Origin: JBOGOC01 sp050747525
GTDB lineage: Bacteria; Acidobacteriota; Polarisedimenticolia; JACPZX01; DASXTC01
Length of the DNA stretch: 64,000 nt
Direction: 5' to 3'
Assembly (NCBI GenBank): GCA_050747525.1
Contig: JBOGOC010000107.1
Coordinates: forward strand, 7,483-71,482
The notes beneath the pieces are model-generated. The model saw nothing but the letters and a program-made list of their open reading frames with translations, had not been told where the DNA came from and did not search any database. Shown here one piece after another: positions 56,139-63,952 of this stretch (position 1 is the stretch's first letter; each line of letters opens with the position of its first letter). The translations under genes and the position numbers were made by a program.

Positions 56139-56458
56139 GAGTCCCCCCCTCGTTCAAAGGCCGGAGCCCCCCGGACCCAGGGATGGGCGCGGAGGGACGG
56201 GCGGTTCGATGCGCGATGTCGGTCGTGCCACGCTGAACGAAGCCGGCGGGTGCGTGCGGACGCAACTGAGGAGTGCCGGCGTCCCGGACGGTGTCGTCGG
56301 CCGCCCGGAAGCGGGGCCTACTCTATCACGGAGCCCGGAAGAGGCCGCACCTGCCCAGTGGAAAAAGTTCGGGTAGCCGCGACCGGCGTCGGCGGCACCG
56401 AGCCGGCGCCCCTCTCCCGCCCGGGGGCTCGCATGGCGCCGCCCCCGGCCTCCTGCGG

Positions 56459-56464
56459 TATAGT
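56459..56464 (+). promoter_or_regulatory. Candidate -10 box of the formate dehydrogenase operon
   Basis: TATAGT lies 22 bp before the ATG; no -35 is visible, so an activator or alternative sigma factor may be needed. The rest of the 348-bp gap (56139-56486) shows no gene. It contains an 18-bp stretch (56357-56374) also found inside the HNH gene. Confidence 0.35.
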
Positions 56465-56486
56465 GCCCCATCGAAAGGAGGCCACC

Positions 56487-58424
56487 ATGGCCAGGACCAC
56501 GGCGCGTCTCACCCACCCGATGGTGCGCGACAACGGCACGCTGCGGCGGGCGACCTGGGACGAGGCGCTCGACCGGGCGGCGGCCGGACTGAAGCGCGTC
56601 ATCGACGAGGGGCGCGGCACGACCGGCTTCGGCATGTTCAGCTGCTCGAAGGCCACCAACGAGGTGAACTTCATGATGCAGAAGTTCACCCGGTCGGTGA
56701 TGGGCAGCAACAACATCGACAGCTGCAACCGGACGTGACACGCCCCCAGCGTCGTCGGTCTGGCGACGGTGTTCGGGGCGGGGGGCGGGACCAGCTCCTA
56801 CAGGGAAGTTGAGGAGACCGACCTCATCCTCCTTTGGGGGTCGAACGCCCGCGAGACGCATCCGATTTTCTTCCATCACGTGCTGCGCGGCGTGCGCCGC
56901 GGGGCGCGGCTGTACGTCATCGATCCGCGCCGCACGTCGTCGGCCCGCTGGGCCGACGGCTGGCTGGGGCTCGAGGTGGGGTCCGACATTGCGCTGTCCA
57001 ACGCCATCGCGCGCGAGATCCTGGCGGCGGGGCTGGCCAACCGCACCTTCATCGATCGGGCCACGTCGGGCTTCCAGGAGTACGCCGAGTCGGTGCAGCC
57101 GTGGACCCTGGAAGAAGGGGAGCGGGTCACCGGTGTGCCGGCGCGCCTCATCCGCCAGCTGGCGCACGACTACGCCCGCGCCGATCGCGCCGAGCTGTGC
57201 TGGACCCTGGGTATCACCGAGCACCACAACGCCGTGGACAACGTGCTGGCCCTGATCAACCTGGCGCTGCTGACCGGGCACGTGGGGCGCTACGGCTCGG
57301 GGCTCAACCCGCTGCGCGGGCAGAACAACGTCCAGGGAGGAGGGGACATGGGGGCGATCCCCAACCGACTCCCCGGATTCCAGGACGTGGAGGACGCCGC
57401 CCTGCGCGCGCCGTTCGAGAAGGAGTGGGGCGTGAGCATCCCGCCGAAGCGCGGGTGGCACCTGACCCAGATGTTCGAGGCGATGGAGCGCGGCGACCTG
57501 CGCTGCCTGTGGGTGGTGGGGGAGAACCCCGCGCAGTCGGAGGCCGACCAGCACCGGGCCGTGAAGCTGCTGGAAGGGCTCGACCATCTCATCGTGCAGG
57601 ACATCCACCGCACCGCCACCGTGGAGATGGCCGACGTGGCGCTGCCGGCCTCGGCCGCCTGGTGCGAGGCCGAAGGGACGGTCACCAACAGCGAGCGCCG
57701 CGTGCAGCGGGTGCGCAAGGCGCTCGACCCTCCCGGCGAGGCGCGCGACGACATCGAGATCCTGTGCGCGGTGGTGGCGAGACTGGGGCACGACTGGGGG
57801 CCCGTCACGGCGGAGTCCGCCTGGGAGGAGCTGCGCAGCCTGTCCCCCATGCACCGCGGGATGTCGTACGCCCGGCTCGAGGAGCACGGCGGCCTGCAGT
57901 GGCCATGCCCCGACGAGAGCCATCCCGGCGAGCTCTTCCTGCACGCGCGCCTGTGGGAGGAGCCGGTGCGCGGCATGCGCGCCCCCTTCTCGGTGGTGGC
58001 GCACGAGCCGCCGGTGGACGAGCTGACCGACGAGTTCCCCCTGCGCCTGACCACCGGCCGCCGGCTCGACTCCTTCAACACCGGCGTGCAGACCGGCGGC
58101 TACACCTCGCCGCTGCGCCAGGGCGAGACGCTCGACCTGTCGGCCGAGGACGGCCGGCGGCTGGGCGTGAGCGAAGGCGAGACGGTGCGCGTGGTGTCGC
58201 GCCGCGGCGCGGTGGAGGCGCCCGTCAGGTTCGACGACGCCCTGCGCCCGGGGCTCGCCTTCATGACGCTGCACTTCCCCGATCAGGTGGCCACCAACAT
58301 GCTCACCATCGACGCCACCGACCCCAAGTCGGGGACCGCCGAATTCAAGGCGGCCGCCATCCGGGTGGAGAAGCTGCCGACCGCGGCGCCCGCGGGCCGT
58401 CCCACCGCCGGGAAAGGGGCCTGA
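56487..58424 (+). CDS. fdhA: Formate dehydrogenase catalytic subunit, selenocysteine-containing, lacking its N-terminal [4Fe-4S] domain
   Basis: 645 aa when the in-frame TGA at 56736-56738 is read as selenocysteine (Sec84). AAAGGAGG precedes the ATG. The UGA context is 'NIDSCNRT-U-HAPSVVGLATVFG', aligning with the Sec-His active site of bacterial FDHs, and coding continues uninterrupted for 561 more codons. The molybdopterin-guanine-dinucleotide domains are visible: 'LLWGSNARETHPIFFHH', 'IDPRRTSSARWAD', 'GQNNVQGGGDMGAIPN' and the C-terminal MGD-binding 'LRLTTGRRLDSFNTGVQTGGY'. The usual first [4Fe-4S] domain is missing; the protein begins where that domain would end. It should oxidise formate to CO2 (or the reverse) with partners encoded downstream. 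Confidence 0.93.
56736..56780 (+). promoter_or_regulatory. Bacterial SECIS element
   Basis: Directly after the UGA the mRNA can fold: GUCGUC (56751-56756) pairs with GGCGAC (56762-56767) around the loop GGUCU, and CGCCCC (56741-56746) pairs with GGGGCG (56775-56780) below it. The stem starts 12 nt after the UGA. Loop sequence and spacing match the E. coli fdhF SECIS that SelB recognises. This supports Sec insertion rather than termination. Confidence 0.85.
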
Positions 58425-60260
58425 TTGGACCTGAGGCTCCCCGAGGCGGAGGCGACGCGCGCCGAGCGGCAGGCGGTGGACCACGTGCTGCGCGACGCGC
58501 ACACCCCGCCCGAGGCCGGTACCCACGCAGCCGAAGGAGGCCATGAAGCCCGCGCCCTGCGTCATCTTCTGCTCCCCGCCCTGCGCGCGGCGCAGTCGCG
58601 CGTGGGATGGATCAGCCCCGGCGCGCTCGGGTACATCTGCGAGCGCCTGAACGTCCCTCCCGCCGAAGCGTACGGCGTGGCGACCTTCTACCACCTGCTC
58701 TCCATGAAGCCCGCGCCGGCCGCGGTGGCGCACGTGTGCGACGACCTGGCCTGCCAGCTGCGCGGCGCGGAGGACCTGTGCGCCGCCATGGACAAGGCGC
58801 GCCTGCCCGAAGGGGCGGCGTGGAAGCGCAGCCCCTGCCTCGGCATGTGCGGGCGGGCGCCGGCCGTGCTGGTCGTGCGGGCCGGCGAGACCCCGATCGA
58901 GGTGTCGCTCGCTCCGGCTTCGGCGGTGGACGTGAAGGCATCCCTGCGGTCGTCTCCCCGCACGCTCCAGGAAGCGGAGGACTCCGCGCCGTCGATGCCG
59001 CTCCCCCAGCGCGGGCGCCCCGGCCTGAAGCTGCTCCGCCGCACCGGGGTGGTCGACCCGCGCAACCTGGACGACTACCGCGCCCACGGCGGCTACGCCG
59101 CGCTGCGCCGCGCGCTGGAGCTGGGGCCCGCGGGGGTGATCCGCGAGGTGACCGACGCCCGGCTGGTCGGGAAAGGAGGCGCCGCCTTCCCCACCGGACG
59201 CAAGTGGGAGGCCGTGGCCGCGCAGACCGCGCGCCCCCACTACGTCGTGTGCAACGCCGACGAGTCGGAGCCCGGCACGTTCAAGGACCGGGTCCTGATG
59301 GAGCAGGATCCATTCGCCGTGGTGGAGTCGATGACCATCGCGGCGCTCGCCACCGGTAGCGAGTGCGGCTACATCTATATAAGAGGAGAGTACCCCCTGG
59401 CCGCGCGCCGCCTGCAGACCGCCATCGACGCCGCCCGCGAGCGCGGCCTGCTGGGGACCTCGATCCTGGGGAGCCCCCTGAGCTTCGACATCGAGGTGCG
59501 GCGCGGGGCCGGGGCCTACATCTGTGGCGAGGAGACCGCCCTGTTCAACTCCATCGAAGGATTCCGCGGCGAGCCGCGCAACAAGCCTCCGTTCCCCGTG
59601 CAGTCCGGCCTGTTCCGCAAGCCGACCGCCATCAACAACGTCGAGACCCTGGTGAGCGTGCTGGACATCGTGACGGAAGGGGGTCCCGCCATCGCCGCCG
59701 TGGGGACCGCCGGGTCGGCCGGCACCAAGCTGTTCTGCGTCTCGGGCCGCGTGGAGCGCCCCGGCCTGTTCGAAGTCCCGTTCGGCACGACGCTGCGCGA
59801 GCTGCTGGCGCTGGCCGGCGGCGTGGCGGGGGGCGCGAAGCTGCGCGCGGTCCTGCTGGGGGGCGCCGCGGGGAGCTTCGTTGGGCCCGACGCGCTGGAC
59901 GTGCCGCTCACACTGGAAGGGACGCGGGCCATCGGCGCATCGCTCGGCTCGGGCGTGGTGATGGTGTTCGACGAGACGAGCGACCTGTGGGACGCCGTGC
60001 GCCGCATCGCCCGCTTCTTCCGCGACGAGTCGTGCGGCCAGTGCGTGCCCTGCCGCGTGGGGACGGTGCGCCAGGACGAGGCGCTGGAGCGGATGGGACG
60101 GAATGATGGGAACGGCGCCGCCGACGCGGAGCGGACGCTGCTGGCCGAGGTGGGCCAGGCCATGCGCGACGCCTCGATCTGCGGGCTGGGACAGACGGCC
60201 GCGTCGGCGGTCCTGTCGGCCCTGACCATCCCGGATCTGCTGGAGGGAAGGGCGCGATGA
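58425..60260 (+). CDS. fdhB: NAD-linked formate dehydrogenase beta subunit (NuoE-NuoF fusion)
   Basis: 611 aa, TTG start immediately after the fdhA stop with GGAAAGGGG upstream. Residues 15-165 are a NuoE-like thioredoxin fold with [2Fe-2S] ligands C105, C110, C138 and C142 ('VCDDLAC', 'CLGMC'). From about 190 it is NuoF-like. It has NADH/FMN motifs 'GKGGAAFPTGRKW' and 'CNADESEPGTFKDR', 'GAGAYICGEETALFNSIEG', and the [4Fe-4S] ligands 'ESCGQCVPCRVGT' plus a later Cys. The same fusion occurs in HoxF/FdsB-type diaphorases. It passes electrons from the formate site to NAD+ (or the reverse). Ends in an ATGA overlap with the next gene. Confidence 0.92.
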   Translation: MDLRLPEAEATRAERQAVDHVLRDAHTPPEAGTHAAEGGHEARALRHLLLPALRAAQSRVGWISPGALGYICERLNVPPAEAYGVATFYHLLSMKPAPAAVAHVCDDLACQLRGAEDLCAAMDKARLPEGAAWKRSPCLGMCGRAPAVLVVRAGETPIEVSLAPASAVDVKASLRSSPRTLQEAEDSAPSMPLPQRGRPGLKLLRRTGVVDPRNLDDYRAHGGYAALRRALELGPAGVIREVTDARLVGKGGAAFPTGRKWEAVAAQTARPHYVVCNADESEPGTFKDRVLMEQDPFAVVESMTIAALATGSECGYIYIRGEYPLAARRLQTAIDAARERGLLGTSILGSPLSFDIEVRRGAGAYICGEETALFNSIEGFRGEPRNKPPFPVQSGLFRKPTAINNVETLVSVLDIVTEGGPAIAAVGTAGSAGTKLFCVSGRVERPGLFEVPFGTTLRELLALAGGVAGGAKLRAVLLGGAAGSFVGPDALDVPLTLEGTRAIGASLGSGVVMVFDETSDLWDAVRRIARFFRDESCGQCVPCRVGTVRQDEALERMGRNDGNGAADAERTLLAEVGQAMRDASICGLGQTAASAVLSALTIPDLLEGRAR

Positions 60261-61132
60261 GCGGCGGCCTGCTCTCCTCGATCCCCACGCGCCGCCGCGT
60301 GAGCCTCAAGGTGGACGGCCGCGCCGTGGAGGTGAACGAAGGCGCGACCCTGCTGGACGCCTGCCGACAGGCCGGACACGACGTGCCGACCCTCTGCTTC
60401 CTGGAGACGCTCACGCCCGTGAACGTGTGCCGTGTCTGCGTGGTGGAGGTCGAGGGCTCGCGCGTGCTGGTGCCCGCCTGCTCGCGCAAGGCCGAGCCCG
60501 GGATGGTGGTGGAGACCGACACCGAGCGCGTGCGCCTGTCGCGCCGCCTGGTGCTGGAGCTGCTGGGGTCGAGCGTGGACCTGTCCACTTCGCCCCAGGC
60601 GCGCGGCTATATGGATCGCTACGAGGCGCAGCCGGAACGCTTCGGATCGCACGCCGCGAGCGTGGCGCAGCCCGTCAAGATCGACAACGAGCTGTACGTC
60701 CGCGACTACGCCAAGTGCATCCTCTGCTACAAGTGCGTGGAAGCGTGCGGCACCGACGCGCAGAACACCTTCGCCATCGCCGTGGTCGGACGCGGGTTCG
60801 ACGCCCGCATCTCCACGGAGTTCGATGCACCGCTTCCCGATTCGGCCTGCGTCTACTGCGGCAACTGCATCGGGGTGTGTCCCACCGGGGCCCTCATGTT
60901 CTCGAGCGAGTTCGAGATGCGAGGGGACGGCTCGTGGGACGAGTCGCGTCAGTCCCAGGTGCGCACCATCTGCCCCTACTGCGGCGTGGGGTGCAACTTG
61001 GAGCTGCACGTGCAGGACAACCGGATCGTGAAGGTGACCTCGCCGCTAGATCATGAGGTGACGCGGGGGAGTTTGTGTATCAAAGGCCGCTTCGGGTGGC
61101 GCTCGGTCCAGGAGCGTCCCTCCGAGGAATGA
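60257..61132 (+). CDS. Formate dehydrogenase iron-sulfur subunit carrying the displaced FdhA N-terminal domain
   Basis: 291 aa. A [2Fe-2S] ferredoxin domain (C47, C58, C61, C75) is followed by two [4Fe-4S] clusters (C154/157/160/164 and C198/201/204/208). Finally comes the molybdopterin-oxidoreductase [4Fe-4S] domain 'TICPYCGVGCNLELHVQDN' with C239, C242, C246 and C274, ending 'LCIKGRFGW'. In ordinary FdhA these parts precede the catalytic domain in one chain. The His-Cys cluster that normally lies between the first and second parts is absent: the region reads 'LLGSSVDLSTSPQARGYMDR', with no Cys. The gene overlaps fdhB by 4 bp and ends the operon, two bases before a palindromic element. Confidence 0.9.
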   Translation: MSGGLLSSIPTRRRVSLKVDGRAVEVNEGATLLDACRQAGHDVPTLCFLETLTPVNVCRVCVVEVEGSRVLVPACSRKAEPGMVVETDTERVRLSRRLVLELLGSSVDLSTSPQARGYMDRYEAQPERFGSHAASVAQPVKIDNELYVRDYAKCILCYKCVEACGTDAQNTFAIAVVGRGFDARISTEFDAPLPDSACVYCGNCIGVCPTGALMFSSEFEMRGDGSWDESRQSQVRTICPYCGVGCNLELHVQDNRIVKVTSPLDHEVTRGSLCIKGRFGWRSVQERPSEE

Positions 61133-61134
61133 CG

Positions 61135-61315
61135 GGGGCCGCCGGGGAGTGGTCTCCGAGGACGTCCGCCGTCGTGGCGTTGGCCGCGACGGCTCACTCC
61201 CGCTTTCGTCCTCGCCGCGCGTTCACTGCTCGTGCTGAAAGCGCGCGCGGCCAACGCTCACGCGCACCCGGCTCAGACTACAGAGGGCCGTCGGCGACCA
61301 CTCCCCGGTGGCCCC
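61135..61315. repeat. Intergenic palindromic element, copy 2
   Basis: 181 bp, starting 2 bp after the formate dehydrogenase operon. Terminal 20-bp inverted repeats (61135-61154, 61296-61315) differ at one position and share GGGGAGTGGTC with the copy at 9926-10104. The core hairpin CCGTCGTGGC-gttg-GCCGCGACGG (61169-61192) keeps the loop of copy 1 while changing stem bases in a paired way. The remaining 172 bp to the next gene (61316-61487) show nothing I can assign; base composition falls here, marking the edge of the accessory tail. Confidence 0.8.
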
Positions 61316-61487
61316 TTCACTTCAGTCGCGGGGCGCTCCCGCGCCGCCAGCCCTTGGCGGAGGCGAAGAGGAGGAGCCTGCGACGGCACCGTTCAGGTAG
61401 AATGCGACGTAATAGGAATATCTGGTCGGTCTTAGATTTCGTGGGCAATTTCCCTACGGACTCTGATTCTGTTGCCTTGGAACACAC

Positions 61488-61883
61488 ATGATCCAGCCTG
61501 AGTCCCACCGCAGCATGATCGAGACGCTCCTCGCGAAGCATGGTCTGGGCAAGGATGTACTCGAGTTTCCCGTCGATCTGTGTGAGCGGGCGGCAGAGCT
61601 CGGGCATCGCGAGGACAACCCGTTCCGTATGGCAAAATCGATTGGTCTGAAGAATGGCCGTAAGTACATACTCATCGCCCAGACGATCGGGGTCGACCAG
61701 ATCCAGAGCGTCAAGGATTCGATGAGACGCAACGGCTTTAAGGCTGAGGTCGAGAACCTTCGAAGCGACCTTGACTTCCTGAAGCACCTGGTGCTGCATG
61801 AAGTGGCTACTTTCGTGCTCAACACCGCGGCTCAGGAGATCAGGGACAGGTGGGCATTCGAACAACTGAGTGACTCCGGCTAG
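61488..61883 (+). CDS. Hypothetical protein in the accessory tail
   Basis: 131 aa, ATG start without a strong ribosome binding site. Mixed alpha/beta composition ('DVLEFPVDLCERAAELG', 'RKYILIAQTIGVDQIQSV') and a C-terminal helix 'LVLHEVATFVLNTAAQEI'. No Cys cluster, signal or membrane segment. I do not recognise the family. Codon use is less G+C-biased than in the operons to the left, and the TIR-like gene follows after 2 bp, so the two may be one unit. Confidence 0.65.
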   Translation: MIQPESHRSMIETLLAKHGLGKDVLEFPVDLCERAAELGHREDNPFRMAKSIGLKNGRKYILIAQTIGVDQIQSVKDSMRRNGFKAEVENLRSDLDFLKHLVLHEVATFVLNTAAQEIRDRWAFEQLSDSG

Positions 61884-61885
61884 CC

Positions 61886-62584
61886 TTGGGCATAGTTGAG
61901 GCAGGAGAATCGAATTGGCTGAAGAACTTTCAACAGGCGACGTCGATCCTGGCCCCCGGCCTCCCGAACCCAGCACGGAAACCGAGGCAAGTCTTCGTCG
62001 CCTACTCGTATAGGCTATACCCAAGAGCCGACTACCGACGCGTGTTCAACGACCTGAAGGGGGCGTTCCAGATCGAGTTCGTGTTCGCTGACGAGAAGAT
62101 CACGAACCTGCACATCCTCCAGAAGATCGCTAACTACATTCGGGAGTCACGGTTCGGCCTCTACGATATCTCTGGCTGGAACCCAAACGTGACACTTGAG
62201 CTTGGCTTGGCATTCGGCCTCGCCGAGAAGGCATACATCGCGATCGATCCATCGAAGACCAACGTGGACGAAGTGCCTGCCGACTTGCGAGGGCTGGACA
62301 GGATTCAGTACGGGTCATACGCCGAGCTTTCGGCGGGTGTGGAGAAGCTCCTCCTGCAGGAATTCCCGTTCGAGCCAACGCACGATGTGGAGAAGCAACT
62401 GCGCCAGTTAAGAGATCAGGCGGTCTCCGTCATCGGCGAGTCGGAGGGGCTGAAGATACCAGACATCGCGGAGCTCCTGGGTGTGTCCGTGGACATGGCG
62501 AAGGTCATCGTCCGACCGTTGATCGGGGACAAGCTTCGGATCGAAGGGATAAAGCGCGGGGCACGTTACTACCTCAATGACTAG
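61886..62584 (+). CDS. TIR/nucleoside-deoxyribosyltransferase-like protein with C-terminal winged helix
   Basis: 232 aa. Residues 33-155 form a Rossmann-like domain: 'KPRQVFVAYSYR' (first strand), 'IEFVFADEKIT', 'IANYIRESRFGLYDISG', then 'NPNVTLELGLAFGLAEKAYI' with Glu105 where TIR-like and nucleoside deoxyribosyltransferase folds place their catalytic Glu. Residues 165-232 look like a small helix-turn-helix ('IPDIAELLGVSVDMAKVIVR'). Such domains cleave NAD or nucleotides in several anti-phage systems; that role is inference here. The TTG start has no ribosome binding site. A TTG at 61915 has a good AGGAG but lies in another frame that stops early, so an N-terminal frameshift is possible. Confidence 0.65.
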   Translation: MGIVEAGESNWLKNFQQATSILAPGLPNPARKPRQVFVAYSYRLYPRADYRRVFNDLKGAFQIEFVFADEKITNLHILQKIANYIRESRFGLYDISGWNPNVTLELGLAFGLAEKAYIAIDPSKTNVDEVPADLRGLDRIQYGSYAELSAGVEKLLLQEFPFEPTHDVEKQLRQLRDQAVSVIGESEGLKIPDIAELLGVSVDMAKVIVRPLIGDKLRIEGIKRGARYYLND

Positions 62585-62628
62585 TTGCCCGACTACACTG
62601 TGCACCCGACGGCTAGAAGACATGCCGC

Positions 62629-63126
62629 ATGATCGCTGAGCCTACGGAGGTCTACCCGGAGGCAGTTCTTGAGGCCACTATCATCGAGGCCATCCGAGAG
62701 ATTCTCTCTGGATCCAATCGACAGTACTTGTTGGTCAGGCATTTTGGGCTCGATGTTGCGATCTTCGTCGAGTCGGCCGCTGGCGTTGTCGTGCGCCTTG
62801 TTGAGACAAAGGCCTTTCATGCGCAACGACCAGGGGGTGTCGGGTTTGGTACCGCACGTGGCGAGGGCCCCCAGGTTGAGTTGCTCGGCTGCGCGGAGGG
62901 CTCCTTGGCTCTCCTAAGGCCTGCAGTCCGTTGGGTACTCGCAGATGCGACATTACCTTACGGCACTGCTAGGTACGCGTGGTTCGATTCTGAAACCGCT
63001 CAGGCAGCTGCAATGGGTGGCGTCGAGAAAGGGAAACAGAACAATTTGCGAATCAGCGCACTTCGCCCGTGTTACCGGGAATGGCCGGTTCTTCTCTCTG
63101 ACCTGACGGCCTTCCTGCTTGAGTAG
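62629..63126 (+). CDS. Hypothetical protein, possible PD-(D/E)XK nuclease fold
   Basis: 165 aa. The N-terminal half has the spacing of a restriction-nuclease core: a helix with E20 ('EATIIEAIREIL'), then D42 ('RHFGLDVAIFVE') and E59-T-K61 ('VVVRLVETKAF') on adjacent strands. The C-terminal half has no match I recognise ('AMGGVEKGKQNNLRISALRP'). If the motif is real it would be a DNA-cutting or DNA-binding partner of the neighbouring TIR-like gene; a chance pattern cannot be excluded. The gene is 45 bp downstream of the TIR-like gene on the same strand. Confidence 0.6.
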   Translation: MIAEPTEVYPEAVLEATIIEAIREILSGSNRQYLLVRHFGLDVAIFVESAAGVVVRLVETKAFHAQRPGGVGFGTARGEGPQVELLGCAEGSLALLRPAVRWVLADATLPYGTARYAWFDSETAQAAAMGGVEKGKQNNLRISALRPCYREWPVLLSDLTAFLLE

Positions 63127-63150
63127 TGTGAGCCTGCTCGCCTGCTGTCG

Positions 63151-63300
63151 GCGGCCCGTGGATGCCGGTACTGGAGCCGCGAGGAGGCCGCAGGCGACAT
63201 CGGCGACTACATCGAGCGGTTCTACAACGGCCAGAGACGTCATTCACAGCTCGGTGGGCTCAGCCCTGTTCAGTTCCAGGCTCGGTCAAGCCAAGCTTGA
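63151..63300 (+). pseudogene. Remnant of an IS3-family transposase (OrfB C terminus)
   Basis: One frame reads 'YWSREEAAGDIGDYIERFYN' then 'GQRRHSQLGGLSPVQFQ' and a stop. This is the C-terminal signature of IS3/IS150-type OrfB transposases ('FYN..RRHS.LG.LSP..F'). The preceding catalytic DDE region is absent, so only about 45 codons survive. No terminal inverted repeats are visible. The 110 bp after it hold nothing recognisable. Confidence 0.75.
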
Positions 63301-63411
63301 GAAGGTGGCATGAAATCAGGGGAAGACCATACCTCTCTGTACGATTTGCGTCAGGTGAGACGGGCTTGGTCCACACTCCGACCTTGACGCAGGAGAACGA
63401 AGGGGTGCTTC

Positions 63412-63918
63412 TTGGACTACAGGCAAGTTCTTGAAAAGCTTGAGTTGTTTAGGCGGATTGCAGAAAAAGTCTACCACGATAGTGCACAGTGTACCGCACA
63501 GGATTTTGAGGAACTGGCGACACGGTATGGCGAGATAGAAGAGATTGTCGCTCGATTCACGAGCGTGACGCCGATCACAGTGCCCTCAGATTGGGGCGCG
63601 CAGCCAGCAACGTACTCGAACTATATTGAGGCTGGGTTTCTGTCTGGGCATGGCGCCCACAAGCACCGAGGCTATATGCAACTCATGAAGGTAATCGGGA
63701 AAGTCCGCCAACTGGGCGAAGATCCTTCGGTGCTCCTACCGTCACCCTCAGTTACGCACCTACTCCAGATACTTCATCGTTTCAGAGAGTGCTGCCAGTA
63801 CCATCAACCACCACCTCAGGATGAGCGGGCAGTCCAAGACATCCTGTGGATCATGCTCAGATCTCAGTTCGAGCGTACATCCTCGCCGAACCCCGTCTGG
63901 TGTGATTCCGTGAGCTGA
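63412..63918 (+). CDS. Hypothetical protein, possibly a truncated defence-associated protein
   Basis: 168 aa with a TTG start and AAGGGG 6 nt upstream. It is helical throughout ('VLEKLELFRRIAEKVYHDS', 'MKVIGKVRQLGEDPS'). The segment 'LHRFRECCQYHQ' followed by 'QDERAVQDILWIMLRSQFE' resembles the N-terminal helical part of larger PD-(D/E)XK-type proteins, where a 'DEYDVQDLLHALL'-like motif precedes the nuclease. Here the chain stops soon afterwards, so the catalytic part is missing. The family resemblance is from memory and weak. Base composition is the lowest in the window. Confidence 0.55.
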   Translation: MDYRQVLEKLELFRRIAEKVYHDSAQCTAQDFEELATRYGEIEEIVARFTSVTPITVPSDWGAQPATYSNYIEAGFLSGHGAHKHRGYMQLMKVIGKVRQLGEDPSVLLPSPSVTHLLQILHRFRECCQYHQPPPQDERAVQDILWIMLRSQFERTSSPNPVWCDSVS

Positions 63919-63952
63919 GGCATCGTGGGCACCGTCTCGAGGAGGCGCCACG

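Noticed and set aside
56250..56738. A separate short gene ending at the TGA before the formate dehydrogenase body
   Set aside because: Its sequence is the N-terminal part of the catalytic subunit and flows through the UGA into the Sec-His motif; the ribosome binding site supports ATG 56487 as the start of one long selenoprotein gene.
63119..63313. A 64-codon frame over the IS3 remnant
   Set aside because: Another frame across the same bases matches the transposase C terminus, so this frame is incidental.
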